A DNA stretch of 64,000 bases from Acarospora socialis (taxonomy: Eukaryota; Ascomycota; Lecanoromycetes; Acarosporales; Acarosporaceae), in assembly GCA_025617375.2 (NCBI GenBank), contig JAMYGW020000002.1, forward strand, positions 186,001 through 250,000, in the 5' to 3' direction. Under the pieces are notes generated by a model. It was not told the DNA's origin. It did no database searches and saw only the letters and a program-made list of their open reading frames with translations. The translations under genes were made by a program, and so were the position numbers. This document shows positions 42,938 through 56,100 of this stretch, in pieces (positions within the stretch are counted from its first letter, which is position 1; each line of letters begins with the position of its first letter).

Positions 42938-45260
42938 TCAGCGGGCCGCCTGATCGCTCTTGCCATCACCACTGACTGCGCGCTTCCGCACTAGAATCTT
43001 CATGAACGGACTCGGCAGCCTTGTCTTGCCAAATGTCAGGAATGGCCGCGCTGTCGGGTCGGCAAGTTTGAATTCATAGTTGACAATGAGATGCGAGAGG
43101 ATCATTTTCATGACAACAGATACGTAGAAGCGCGCAGGGCTATTTATTCGTAGTTCGTATTAGTTAGTACGGTGATATAGTAAGCAGGGTATGAGCGAGC
43201 TATACAGCATTTACGCTACACCTAGCTCTTCTTGAAATAACGGTGGCATGGATGGGGAGAGCCATTATGACGGAGCCTAAGCAAAAGCAAGGGGCAAACT
43301 CACCAAGCATGCCGGATTGATCCCCAGAACGGGAACTCGTGACTCGGATGAGTGAGTCGAGACTCTGATGTGCCATCCTTTTCATTGACGAAACGAAACC
43401 CTTCGAAGGACAAGGCGCGCGGCCAAATGCTCTCATCGCGCATGAGCGAGAGTTGTGGTATGGCGAGCCAATTGTTGGTTGGGATGTGGTAGCCATCAGG
43501 GGCGGTATATGGAGCCATGACTGTGCGAGGAGCGCTGACTTTGTTGAGTGACTTTGCGTCAGTATACGACATCAGAATCCCCCCCTTTCGATCTCTTCTC
43601 TCATGCGGAAGAATGGCTGGCTTACGAATTGGACCAGGACTCAGGCGCGCTGTCTCTTTCACGAAGCTGTCAAGATAAGGCATCTCCTGATTCAACGAAC
43701 CGACGGACGCGTCTTTACACTCCTCAGCTTCAGCTCTGAGTTTCTCATGGTATTCTGGGTGCTTGCAGAAGCTGTAGATACAGAACTGCGCAACCTAGGC
43801 TGGAGTGTCAGTCTTGAGCGGTGGATCGTGGAAGTCTGTCATACCATGGGGACCTGAAATGCACTCGCGAACAGAAGACCAAGCGTAACTTTGGCGACTG
43901 CAGCGGCGTCTTGAAGCCTGGCCATCTCGGCTGTCCATTGAGTGATATGGCCCTGCGCCTGCTGATGTGTTTGTCAGTTCTATTGCTGCTTCAAGACAGG
44001 AAACCTCACTGACCAGCTTTCTATCGCTTGAATCCTCACTTTCTAAGGTTTGGCAGGTAAGCCACAGCAGAAGGCTATAAACCCTGTGTCGGGTTACACC
44101 CCAACCCATCGCTATGGGACCGATGAGTCTGTAACGCCCATGAGCTTAATGAAACACCGCCGTTGGCTGATTCAAAGGATCACTGACGGCAGGAGAAAGC
44201 CCGGCATGAGATTCAGAATGGGGAAAGCTTTTGCACAGCTCCAGAAGAAGCTCATGACGTCCTGGTAGACTTCGAGGCGGTCGGCTGCGGTGGAGAATCC
44301 GATGTCAGTCCCGTGTTGCGCAAGAAAAGGGATGTCGACAGTGCCATACCTTGGTCCTCGCCAATGAAGGCCAAGAGATTCACACGAGTGAAGATGCGTA
44401 GGAGCGCTGGCATGAGCCGGACCGTTTGCCAGTCACCATGGTCTTGTTCGCATTTGTCTAGTCATGAAGGCTCGTTGGTCAATCCGAGCGACTGTGATAG
44501 GCAAGGTCTCTTCTCCATACACACATACCGTTCAGAGGTGCCACCTCTAAAGCCACTGCCTCCCTAATACGCATCCGAAAGGCATCGCTCATTGCGGGAA
44601 CATTGGACCGAAGCTTATTCTTCAGCACACCAACCATGACGCGAAATGCCTCACTTTTGGGTCCTTTGTGCTCGGGCGGTACTTGAAGATGGCCCAAGAT
44701 TGGCTCCGTGAATGCAAGCTGTGACGCTTTAGCATGGTTCCCATATTACCGTAAAAAGGCTGGACGGGGCTTGTGGCTATACTTCGTGCAGCGCCTCTTC
44801 CATCGACAGCACGGACTCAGGTTCACATTCCAGCTGTTTGAGCTGATTACGGTCCGATACAAAGACAATCCAGCGGTCGGTCATCGGAATTGCGAAAGGC
44901 TTCCCATTAGACTATGCATATCAGAGGTCTGCTCGCAAAGATGTCGGAATTTCTTGTGCATACCGAGTCATATGCCTTTTGGAGAAGCGTTTCCGAATCG
45001 ACAATCATACGTAACGCTGTCAACCACCTACCCAACGGCGTTGGATACGCCGCGATGATGATGTTGGACTAGACACAGGGTCAGCGCAAGGATTGACGGT
45101 GCGATGTACGCGTTAATCATACTGGGGCCTTCCACCAGAATTTCCAGAAGACAGCCGCTGTTTGCCAGGCCAAAAGAGGGTAGACAATACAGTACCAATG
45201 CCAGTGCCAACCATGGGAGACAGTAACGAAGCTCAAGTTCGAGATCGATGGTAGCGCCAT
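42938..45260 (-). CDS. Cytochrome P450 monooxygenase, 11 exons
   Basis: ER-anchored haem-thiolate monooxygenase resembling P450s of fungal gibberellin-type clusters. The inferred exons are 45260-45123, 45068-44964, 44911-44783, 44718-44529, 44457-44350, 44284-44188, 44128-44014, 43961-43845, 43794-43626, 43538-43304 and 43139-42938. All phases agree, giving 534 aa. An N-terminal hydrophobic anchor (YCIVYPLLAWQTAAVFW) precedes KPFAIPMTDRWIVFVSD. The I-helix region is GLLFASAFQVPM, with K-helix ExxR as KETARL, FEGFRFVNEKD and a haem loop FWGSIRHACPARF. The usual GRxxCPGRF glycines are Ile and Ala here, a mild deviation. No lesion is seen, in contrast to the adjacent cyclase. Substrate unknown; an ent-kaurene-type diterpene oxidation is inferred from context. 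Confidence 0.88.
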
Positions 45261-45385
45261 GGATACCGCAGGAACAAAGTGCTCGCCAACGGATTTGGCG
45301 TACATGGCGGATGAGTTCATGCTGATATCTGGTCTTCCAGCCTGTACCGCCGAGGGCGGACATCCCAGTCCATATTTATGGACTC

Positions 45386-45758
45386 GTAGGTGGGCATGTC
45401 AACATCCAACTGATAGCCAGCCGCCACCAATTGCGGACCCAGTTTGCAACAGCTGAAAACCGATTTGAATAATTTATGAAGATCACAAGACTGAGACACG
45501 AAATGTTGTATGTTTAGTACATGGCTTTTTCCGGCACGGGGTCCATGTTTGGAAATGTGTATTGGACCCGTAAGTGAGCATGTCGACATCCGACTGATAG
45601 TCAGCCGCCACCAATTGCTGAACCAGTTTGCAAAAGCTCAGGGCTGATCTGGATAACCTGTGGGGACCACAAGGCTGGGAGACGGAGCATTACACGGAAC
45701 ATTATGTGTTCCTTTTTCCCCGGCATGGGGTCCAGGCTGGGAAATGTGCTTTGACGAA
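45386..45758. repeat. Diverged tandem duplication, two units of about 185 bp
   Basis: Unit 1 (about 45386-45568) and unit 2 (about 45569-45758) share GCATGTC(A/G)ACATCC(A/G)ACTGATAG, AGCCGCCACCAATTGC, CCAGTTTGCAA, CATGG near the end and GGAAATGTG, in the same order and orientation. Differences are mostly transitions. It lies upstream of the P450 gene. No coding function is recognised. Confidence 0.7.
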
Positions 45759-46294
45759 GAGGATTGGCTATTGGGGCCAGTGGTCCTTGCTCACATGCAG
45801 GCAATCTTCCGTGTCTATCTGCAAGTTGCAGTTTTATTTTCAGTTGCATGCATTACTCGTAGGTTGGATCTGTCGGCTAAGGTACTGTGTATACCTTACG
45901 CCCACCCAAGACCAACAGGCGCTAAGGTATCCAACCGAACTGCAGAGAGACTCTGCATTGCCCTGCGGTAGTGAACAATAATCTCACGCACCTCCGGAAG
46001 CCTAGTATTTCTTGGTCGAATGCCTGATGAGCGTCTTGCTGAGTATCGCTGCAACTGCTGAGGGGTGTGAGGGGTAGAATTTAACCCCCACTGGCCATCA
46101 GCTTACCATGAGCTGGCCAGACAGCCTCGGATTGATCCCTGCTCCTTCCACAGTGCAACCCACATGTATTGAGGTGATGCAAGGCGTGTGGAGGTGCAAC
46201 TCTTGATTGCGATGGGAAAGGTATTAAGTCGAGAAGTGGTCGCTCGTTGCGGAACTTGCTCTTGTCGTGCTATGACAGTTTGATCATTGTAATC
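45759..46294. other. Intergenic stretch
   Basis: 5' flank of the PTH11-like gene. Nothing else is recognised. Confidence 0.4.
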
Positions 46295-47842
46295 ATGTCT
46301 GCTAGCAATGTTGATCCAAAGCTCATCGAAAGCATTCCCCCGGCCTTACTGAAGACACTGCCAGCTGGACAACCGCCTTCAGGTATTCAGCCAAACTTTG
46401 CAAATCCCCCCACTCGGGTCCCAGTCATTCTAGGCATTGGCATAGCTTTCCTTGTCCTGGCTGTCCTCTGCTTCTCCATTCGCATCTACACGAAGCTCGC
46501 TATTGCGAAGAACTGGAAGTGGGATGACTGTGAGTGGCATTGATGCAGACCCGAACGTTTAAGCAGATCCCAGACTGACTGCGTTCACTAGTGACCTGCT
46601 CGTTAGGTTTTGTGAGCCGATTTGGTCTCTGCGCAGATCAACACAAACGTCTGACACTGTAATTCAGATGTGCAGTATCGTGTATTTTGTTGCAGTGGTC
46701 ATGGGTGGGTGGCCTTGGTGCTTGACTCTTACCGGCTAAGCTGACTGTCCAAAGGATGCATCAACGGCGCAGCAGGTAGACACTTGTGGGACGTATACCT
46801 GGACAAGGTCTTGAACAAGAGCAGCCTCTACGTACATGATGGTGGCCCACTTGTTCTTAAAGTACCTTGCTGATGACAGAACAGCAAAGCTACATCACAA
46901 CGATCATGGTCACACCGGCTTTGGGTCTCATCAAATTCAGCCTCTTCATCCAATACTACCTGCTGTTCCGCCCCCTGCGATGGGTCAGGATCAGTGTGTG
47001 GATTGGAGCCACCATCTCTGCTGTCTTCTATGTCGCTGTCACAATCACAGCGTTTGTATTGAATAGTCCGTGGCGGGGAGAGTCCTTGCTTGAGACCATA
47101 CTGTCATGGCATTACCTTGAGTTTGCACAGTTCTCCATTCCAACCGGCGTCATCGGCATGCTGGTCGACTGGTACCTCTTCATTCTTCCAATCCCAGCTG
47201 TCTTGGCCTTACAGATGTCCACTGCAAAGAAGCTTGGTGTACTGATCGTATTCATGACCGGGGGCCTGTAAGCCTCGAGATTCCAAGCAAGCGAAAGGCT
47301 TTGCCGCAAATGCTAATTTGTTATCACGACTAGTGCTGCGATCGCCTCCATTGTGAGTCTGTACTACCGCGTCCAGCTTCAAGGAGACCCCAGTGATCCA
47401 ACATGGAAGGTCGGCTACGTTTTGCTCTGGGCGTAAGACATTCTTACTCTCCCCCACTAGTTCTGTTAGAGAGCTGATGCTGCACAGGCAAATCGAGATG
47501 TTCGCCGGTGTCGCCGCCTCCAGCATGCCCACCGTCAACAGATTCTTCACTCGGCGGAATTTCTCACTTAGGTCCTGGAGGTCGTCCTTGAAATCCAGCC
47601 TCACGCACTTGCTAAGCAGCTCCAGACGGGAGAAGCTCTCTGATGACAATCCTAGCTTTACAGGTCGGGCCAGGAGCAATAGGCACACTTCAGAAGATGG
47701 CGAAGGACGCAGGATGAAAGATCTGGGGTCGGATGGCTGCGAATGCAAGGCGGTGAAGGCTCCTTGGGTGAGGAACTCACAGATCCATCTTACACCCATC
47801 TCTGTTACCCAGGAACAGCTGGACAATGCATCATTTAGGTAG
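46295..47842 (+). CDS. PTH11-like seven-helix membrane protein (fungal rhodopsin domain)
   Basis: Integral plasma-membrane protein of the fungal rhodopsin-domain family, which includes putative PTH11-type receptors. Exons 46295-46529, 46592-46611, 46668-46704, 46755-46831, 46885-47267, 47334-47432 and 47488-47842 fit all phases and give 401 aa. The second exon is only 20 nt. Seven hydrophobic helices are readable, starting VILGIGIAFLVLAVLCFSIRIYTK and ending IEMFAGVAASSMPTV. Family markers: NWKWDD after helix 1, GAAGRHLWDV, ITTIMVTPALGLIKFSLFIQYY and FSIPTGVIGMLVDWYLFILPIP. There is no CFEM domain. The cytosolic tail is Ser/Arg-rich and could be phosphorylated. It could be a sensor; ligand unknown. 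Confidence 0.85.
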
Positions 47843-49073
47843 GTGGTCATAGGTTGCCATCATTGATTGTACAATTGAGACACAAGAAGCAGGGCTTGTC
47901 TCACAAATAGCTGTATCATCTGTAGCAGCAACGTCGTATGCAGAGTTATCAAGGAAATTGGGGCCGCTGCTGCTGCATGCCATTGGTGATGCAAATTGAG
48001 TGATGCCTTCCAAGGGCTACAGTTCATATTGGATGATGCAGACCGCTGCCAGGCTTGCAGTGTAAGGGTAACCATTAGAGGCGAGGCCTCGAGCGGTGCC
48101 TAGCGCGTGACGGGTGTTGGAGGCGCCGCACTGGTACTACAGTTGTATAGGAACTTAGCGATAACTACGCCATATGGGAGCAGTTATAATAAGGTGGTCT
48201 TTTGGCTCAGTGATTTGCAGGCGTCGCTCTTACATGCAGGCAACAAATCAAAAACTGTCTGCACCTTGCCTGCTTGCTTGCCCCTATTGTTCCATTGCTC
48301 AACCTCTGAGTTGGCACACGGGTGGAACAAGAGACTGATGGTGTGGTTATGTCTGCTTGCTCACTGGATGCTGATAATCAAAGCTCCACTTTGCAGACCC
48401 CACCGCTTACCAGCAGGTAGATGATAATAAAAAGAAATAGGATCACAACGCCACCATGTATACCATCTTTAGAGAAGATCGCTCATCGTTAGGCTTCTTC
48501 ACATGCAAGGATGCTTTGGGGGCAAAAAGCGAGTGCTAAATCATCTCATGACAGATTGCGGTGCACTTGAGGTTAGTCAGCAACACTTGGTGGGCATGTC
48601 TTCAGCTCAAACATTGCGGCTTAGTGTTACATACTACTATTTTACATGTGGTGAGGTAGGTATTCTGTCTACCTTAAGCACCACTTACACAACAAAGGAT
48701 AACAATGAGAAAGATGCCCCCTGTCGCTTCCATTAAACGAGCTCTATCTACTCGTACAAGTAAATATGAAGACTGTATACAGGCTTGTGCATTGCATAAG
48801 GCATAGGCATGGCTCTTTGTTTGCATTGTGGTGGCACAGGAACCCCCACCGTACCAAGTATGTTGCCCAGCTCTGATCCGCAAGGCTACACCTGTTTGCG
48901 CCGTGAAGCTCCGAGACATGTCCTGTAATACCTGCAGGTATCAGTTCTACTCATCGCTCTTCCTCAACTACCCTGCTTCTTGTGTTGGTACTGTCACTGC
49001 CAACCCATAAGAGGTCGACACCTTCGTCTCTCAGCAACCTGCCCTCTTGTGAATCACTGTGCAAACACTCATT
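47843..49073. other. Intergenic stretch, 1.2 kb
   Basis: No supported gene on either strand. It serves as the 3' flank of the PTH11-like gene and the promoter of the FAD oxidoreductase. Confidence 0.4.
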
Positions 49074-50859
49074 ATGGCCTCTCAGCTGCTTTCTACATCT
49101 GCTGCAACGATCCTCCTCTTCATTATCTCCATCTTCATCATGCGCCGTCTACGAATTTCACAGAACCTACAGGCTGCGAAGGAGCCTGACCCCCTGGGTC
49201 TCACAAGCGGCTTACCAGAACCTACTATACTTGGCAAAAGCCTCACATCGGCACTACCTGACAGCGTCATCTTCCCGCACGACGCCGCCGCCTTCAAGCA
49301 GTCAATAAATTCTTACTGGGCCCAGCAGGAGTGCGAAGTGATCCCAGCATGTGTCGTCCGGCCCCGCGACGTTCAGCAGCTCTGCACGGCCGTCAGGGTC
49401 CTCAAGCGCGAGTACGACGAACGAAGAAAGAAAGCTGGCAACAAAGAAGCAGAAGGACTATTTGCTATCCGCAGCGGTGGCCACTCTCCGGTTTCTGGTG
49501 CTGCGAGCATCAAGGGAGGTGTTGTGATCGACCTTGGCCTCTTTTGTGAGGTGACACCCTCTAAGGATGGATCGAGCGTGGCCATCGGAGCGGGTGCCAA
49601 GTGGATGGACGTTTCTAAAATCCTGGATGAGAAGGGTCTCGCTGTTGTTGGAGGCAGGAACTCTGCTGTTGGGGTGGGCGGCTTGACTCTGGGAGGTCAG
49701 CTTCTGCTTTTCACATCCGTACTCGCCCCTCTCCCCTGCTTCGATTGCGAGTCGAACCCCTAAGAACCCCGCCAGCAGTTCCACCATTCCTTTGTTCCAG
49801 AACTGACCCAAACGTACAATAGGCGGTCTCTCCTTCTTTTCCCCCCGCTTCGGCTTAGTCTGCTCCAACATCCTCAGCTACGAACTCGTCCTCGCCTCTG
49901 GCTGCGTCGCCACAGCCTCTGCATCAACCAACTCTGACCTCTGGCGTGCCCTCAAAGGCGGCTCCAACAACTTCGGCATCGTCACGCGCTTTACGGCCCG
50001 CAGCTTCCCCTCCACCAAGGTTTGGAGCGGCTTCCTCTATATGCCCGCCTCCCAAGCCGCCAAGGTCCTCGCGGCTTTCCACGAATTCGTCAACAGAGCG
50101 GATTCGGGCGATTCCAGCACCATCTACGACGACCACACCGCCGGCCCCATCGCCTGCTTCTCCTATATTCAGAAACTCGGTATCCAGGCCATCTCCGTGA
50201 ATCTTGTCTATACCAAGCCTCCCGAGAACGGGAAGAAATGGCCCGCCTGCTGGAGGACCTCCTCCTTCGGGTCGCTTTGGCACCTCTGGAGCACCTGCAA
50301 GGTCCGCACCCTGACCAGTGCGACCGACGAAATGAACGCGCTCAACCCTCCCGGCAGGCGCCAGGTCTTCGCCACCACGACAATCAAGAACGACTCTGCC
50401 ACCCTCGCTGCCGCGTACGCCGCCTACCGCGATGCCATCGCCTCGATCCGCCGTGTCAACGTCAAGGGCTTGGTCTGGACGCTCGTCCTGCAGCCACTCC
50501 TACCGGACTGGGCACGCAAGGGCGATACGAATCCGCTGGGCCTGCACGACTGCACTGATGAGCCTCTCGTTATCGTGAGCTTCACGGTCAACTGGGCTGA
50601 ACGCCGAGATGACGAGTTAGTCGAGACGACGACGCGCCGCGCAGTCGAGCAGATTGATGCAGTTGCAATGGCTAATAAAACGGGCCATCGATATCGGTAC
50701 TTGAACTACTGCGCGAAGTGGCAGAGGCCGTTTGAAGGTTATGGCCTGGAGAATTGGCGCTTTTTGCAGGGGGTAAGTAGGAGGTATGATCCCGAGGGGT
50801 TGTTTCAGAGGGGGTGTGCAGGTGGGTTTAAGCTTGATGTGGTGGATGGTGAGGCCTGA
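49074..50859 (+). CDS. FAD-linked oxidoreductase, PCMH/BBE type
   Basis: Flavoprotein of the berberine-bridge-enzyme-like family, often found in fungal secondary-metabolite clusters, performing two-electron oxidations. Exons 49074-49695 and 49823-50859 (127-nt intron GTCAGC...ACAATAG) give 552 aa. An N-terminal hydrophobic segment (ATILLFIISIFIMRRL) suggests membrane anchoring or a signal. The FAD-binding PCMH domain shows VVRPRDVQQLC, FAIRSGGHSPVSGA (His for covalent FAD) and GGLSFFSPRFGLVCSNILSYELVLA. The BBE domain at the C-terminus reads YLNYCAKWQRPFEGYG, then RRYDPEGLFQRGCAGGFKL. It appears intact. It may belong to the same metabolite cluster as the P450, inferred from proximity only. 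Confidence 0.9.
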
Positions 50860-51404
50860 GATGTCGCTGCTCGCGGCGAAAGCGCAATGTATGTGCGATA
50901 CCGGCAGCTTTGACCCTCTAGGGCCCCGGGATGTCTCTGGAGTCCTGACAAGACAGTGTGACAGCACCTACTAACCAAATCTAGCATGGAGGAGGGCGTA
51001 ATGCAGGACTAACTCTTAGGTAGTAGGCTAGTTAGCAGACTGTTCTTTAGGATCGGAATGATGAATATCCACTATTGCGGAGTTAGGGCACACTTGGGGA
51101 ATGAAGATGTATATAACTACAAGCACATACGGTGGGAACTTTTAGACATTTTAGATCAACTTACTATATAAACTGCATACAAAATGGATCCTAATGTGCC
51201 TCCCCTTCCATCATACCTTCCACCACACCCACAAGCCCTCCAACAGGCCCTCCAACAGGCACGATTCGATCCTTTGGGCATGCATCGAGGCCTTGGTGAA
51301 GAAAAAAAAGGGAGAAAGTGAAGAAGGAGAAGGCAGCGAGGGTGAGGGCGACGAAGGCAGCAAAAATAGATTCACCGAACAAAGGAGGTGCCGAACATTC
51401 AAGT
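50860..51404. other. Intergenic stretch before AT-rich block 2
   Basis: Host-like sequence with a purine-rich patch (51295-51370). Small open frames over 51191-51412 have low-complexity composition, and I do not call them genes. Confidence 0.4.
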
Positions 51405-52094
51405 ATTAACACTGACAGCTACACACAACTGTTCAGCAGTAAATAATCATTAAATAATCACTCTTTTGCACTGTGCTGACTCTTAGTTCTTTCAACATTG
51501 TACTGATGAGTCATCTGAAACAAGTTTTCTGAAGTCTTTAAAGAAGCTTTCAGTGACAACATTGTGAACAACATTCAGAATTCTGAATCATCTGATATAG
51601 TGAATAATATCTTGATTATAATCTCTATTGAAATAGTAAACAGATTTTTCAACTGCAATATATTGTTTGACACTGTCACATCAGACTACAAATCAAAAAC
51701 AGTTTTCATCAATCTTCTCATAATTGCAGCTACACAGCATTCTTCAATGCAACAATTTATCTGTTATGACATCAGTAAAGATCAATAAATTGTAAATAAA
51801 AACATAACAATGCAGAATGCTGCAAATTTCTATAAACAGATATTTACATCTTTAAAATAAATCTGTTATATATCTTATCAATTTTTCACAGAAGATACAA
51901 ACAAAATTTATTTTATTAAACATCACTATTTCAATATTTACATCATATATCAATGTCACTGCTTACTTAAACATCAAATACAATTAAGATTCATTAAATA
52001 ATTTGTATTTTTTCTTGTTCAACACAGTTAAATCATTTATGTCAATCTTAAAAACTCTAAACTGTCTCAACAAATTTATGCTTCTATTTGACAG

Positions 52095-52256
52095 TGTTAT
52101 GAGACATGATCACTTCACATGATGTTATGCTCACTAAGCATGATTATTAAGCATTCTCATCACATATATAGTGATCACATTTCTTTACTCACTTACTTTC
52201 TCAACTTACTTATATATTATATCTTGAATCACATAACTTAGATTTACACTCTAACA
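52095..52256. mobile_element. Solo LTR (copy 1) with 5-bp target duplication
   Basis: A 162-bp element beginning TGTTATG and ending TCTAACA, flanked on both sides by GACAG (52090-52094 and 52257-52261). A related copy lies at 58206-58369. The ends and the 5-bp duplication fit an LTR of a Copia- or Gypsy-type retrotransposon left after recombination. It is a fossil; no internal region is attached. Confidence 0.75.
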
Positions 52257-53170
52257 GACAGCTATGACAGTAATAACAGCATTAATAATTCTCATAACTA
52301 CAAATTTAACAACAACTACACATTATTCAATGACTAACTCTACAGAATCATATCACTTATTATACAGTCAGTTAATAATTATAAGATGTTTTATCAATTC
52401 TGATACAATAAATTTAAGATATACAGAAAATTTTTTTCTGATACTTTACTCAGCAAAGACAACATGAAACTTGAAGTTAGCTGAGAGATTGTGAAACTGT
52501 AACAAAATAATATTTTAAGATTACTTTCAAAAATTCAATCTATTAATGATACACACATGATTATTTATCAATAATTACAAAGTTCTGTGTAAAAAGAACT
52601 ACAATGTCTGCAGATAAAATTACAGTAAATAATTGTCAAAATATTGAATAAATTTAAGATAAAATAAAAATATTGTTTTACAAATCAAGTCATTTTCTTC
52701 TAATCAGTAAATACTTGTTGAACAAAAAATAAATTTATTTATTGAGTATTGTTACAGAGACAGATTTTTTACTAACTGTTAATTCTTAATGTGACTGCAT
52801 GAGTCAGTATTTTTGACTTGTTTGACTTGAAGCTAAATCATTTTGAAACAATAAATTACACACTTTCATAATTTATTTTTAAAGCAACCAGAAAATGATA
52901 AATTACATGTAATCTATGTAATTTATTTTTTATTACAGATAGTACACAGATTAATACTGACCTGTGTGATCACTCTAATAAAATATAAGAAAGAAACAGA
53001 AAGTGCATTAAGTAATAGTAAAATAAATATAAAAAAAGATAAAAAATGCATTTCATTACTTCAAAGTATTAAGATATTATTTTAAATAGTTTAATAATAA
53101 TTTGTATTATGAAATAAATCTATTTATAACTAGTTAAAGCTTATTATATTCTTATCTGAAATTTCTTAAA

Positions 53171-56100
53171 TATTATTATTATTATTATTATTCTTACACT
53201 GAACTAGCTATGCTAAGTAGAACTTCTCTTTAGTTCATATTTTAGAAAATTTTACAAGAATGAAAATCTAAGCTCATAATGTTTCTCATATGAAAGTAGA
53301 TTAGATGCAAAAGTTAAGTGAATAAGACATAAGATGAGTGATTTCACTTTTAATCATAAAGAACATTGATTATAAATCAGAACTAACTTAAATAACTATT
53401 ACACACAATTCATTTAACAATCTCATAAATCAACTCTTTGATGAACAGAAGTTATATAAAGTCTTTTTTTCTTTTTTTTTAATTAATAAGCAGCTATGAG
53501 TTCTTTCTGATTTCACATGTCAACAATATATGTTGTGAAGTCTCTACTTTCTTATTACACAAATAATTAACAGAGAAAATCTTGAGAATCTTAATTTTGT
53601 AAAGAAAATAATTATAATCAATATATTTTATATGAAACTGAATCAGTTCTGAACTTTCAGTCTTTTTCAGTTTCTAATGAAGTTAAAGAATTTTTTTAAA
53701 GAATGATTCAGTAATTTAATTTTATCTTTTAATCTTTTCTTTCTGATCAGTGTCATATTATTTTTGAGTTTATACATTTTGTACAGTCTTCTTCAAGCTG
53801 ATTTTCTTCATCAGTTTCACTGAGAAGTGAGTGACTATCACAGTCATCAAGAATCAACAGACTTTTTACTTGATTCTTTTTTTAATGAAATTGCAGATTT
53901 TGTTTTTCATTTCTGCAAAAACTGTGCTCTTTGTATAAATAATATAGATTTGCACTCTATTATCTAAATATAAATCAAGAGAAAAAATGTAGATCTTGAT
54001 TTTCAGAGTGCTGATTGAAATAATTTGATAAGTATTAATAATTATACAAAGACATTTGAACTGAGTAAACTTAATTGCACTGATCACTCTCTTTATGTGA
54101 TGATTCTTGATAGATGTGTGTCAGATATATACTTCATAAATTATTGCTGATTAAATGATTGATGTGTAGATCTGTTGAGATTATACAAAAAAAGTTTCTC
54201 AAATAAATGCTGCTATTCTAATTAATGCTTTTATCTGTTTAATCATTTTGTTCTGAAGAAACTTGATATGAGCTGTTCATTTGAGTTTAAAATCAAATCA
54301 AATTTTTAAGATTCTCACACTTAAAAAAGAAATCAATTCATTGTTCTGAATTTATATAACTATCTACATATTGAATTTGATTCTGACTCTGAAGAAGTGA
54401 ATCATTTTATATTTGTGAGAAATAAATTTAATTTCATGTTGTGTAATTCAACTTTCACATTTTCTATGAATTCTTTTCAGTTTGATGCAGTTAATCTCAG
54501 TGAACAGTTTATATAAAAGAATGTTGATATCATCAGTAAAGTTAATTGTCAAAATTCTCTCTTTTAATTAATTACATCACTTCAGTAGATCTGCATTGTA
54601 AAATAAAAAGAGAATAGATAATAGAGAAAAGTCTTGTAAAACTTCAGTCTTCACAAAAAAACAGCTTATCTTCTGTTCTTATATAATCAGTAAGATAGTT
54701 TGATTGTGAAAAAAGCTCTAAACTCATCATACAACTCAATAAAACATTTATTTCTTCTGCAAGTTGTTTAGAAATCAAGTTGAGTTCATTGTGTCAAAGA
54801 TTCTTGCTATGTTCATTGACAAAAGAGTGACAACATGTTTTTTACTGCTTCAGATCATATAAATCTGATTTATTAACAAATTCAAAGTAGTTTCTGTGAA
54901 TTATTCTGTTCTACATCTCATCTGACTTTTAAAAAGAAAATTGTTGTTTTCTGTAATTTGTTTAATTTGTATAATTAATAAAATTTTCATAATCTTTCTC
55001 ACTGTATTCAGCAGAGTAATTAATCTTCATAATTTAACTTCTTTGTAGAATTGCTTTTCTGACTCATGTAACACTATTGTATAAGTTTTCTTGTATTTTT
55101 CAGAAAGAAAGTTTAGCTTTCAGCTTGCATTAATGAAATTAATAATTGCTTGAACAAACTTAAATCTCATTACTTTAAAAAGACAGTATGAAATGCTGTC
55201 TAATTCTGAAGCATTGTGAGACATTTTTGTACAAAGAATTGTAGAAATCTTCTTGATATTAGTTGAGTCAGAGATGAATATAGATTGAATAAAGATTTTT
55301 AAGTCAATAAATTTGTTTTTCTATGAAAATCAAAGCACTTTGACATTCAAAATATTCTGAAAATTGACTGTCATCTTGAGATAAAATCTTCTTTTAAAGA
55401 TCTCAGCTTTTTTATTCAGAATGTAAACTTTTTTATGTGTTGTATAAATTGAAAAAATTATTATTGCAGAATTTGAGTCTTTTTTTCTTATCTTAATCAA
55501 GATTCAAAACTTATTTTTCTTTGCTATCTTGCTGATCACATTGTAAAAGTATATAATTTTTGCTTTTGTGATCAGATCTCTCTTAATTTTGTCTTTCATC
55601 TTAATTAATTTTCATGCTTCTTTTATATAAATTATTTTTGATTATTGTCTTGTTCTTCTTTCTTATCTAACTATCTCATCAACTATGTTTGTTCATCAGA
55701 CTTCTTTTTAATCTGAGAACTTATGTATAGAAACTGAGTTACTGACTAATATCTCAATAAAGTTAATAAGATACTCTGTGTATTGTATGATCTCAATTTT
55801 TGTTGATAGATTTTAATTTATCTGAAGATGTTGAGTTTCAATCAGTATGATTTCTTGATTCATCTTCTTTCAATATTTCATTTTGCTTTGAATGATTTGT
55901 ACAATCTTAAGATTGAAAATCACTGAGATTGAAAAATGATTTAAATCATAATTCATGTTCTTTTTAATAAAGCATTCTTTCAGCTAATTTGCAAAAGTTT
56001 AACTGACAAAAATTAGATCTATTGTGCTGAAGATTTTCTGAGCATATTAAGTAGAAATTTCTGATGTAATCAATAAAGAAAAATTGTATGATGTGATTGT

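Noticed and set aside
44170-44187. An in-frame TGA in the middle of the P450 as a disabling stop
   Set aside because: It lies inside an inferred 59-nt intron (GTCAGT...TTACAG). Splicing restores FLLP-LIGPIAMGWG in phase.
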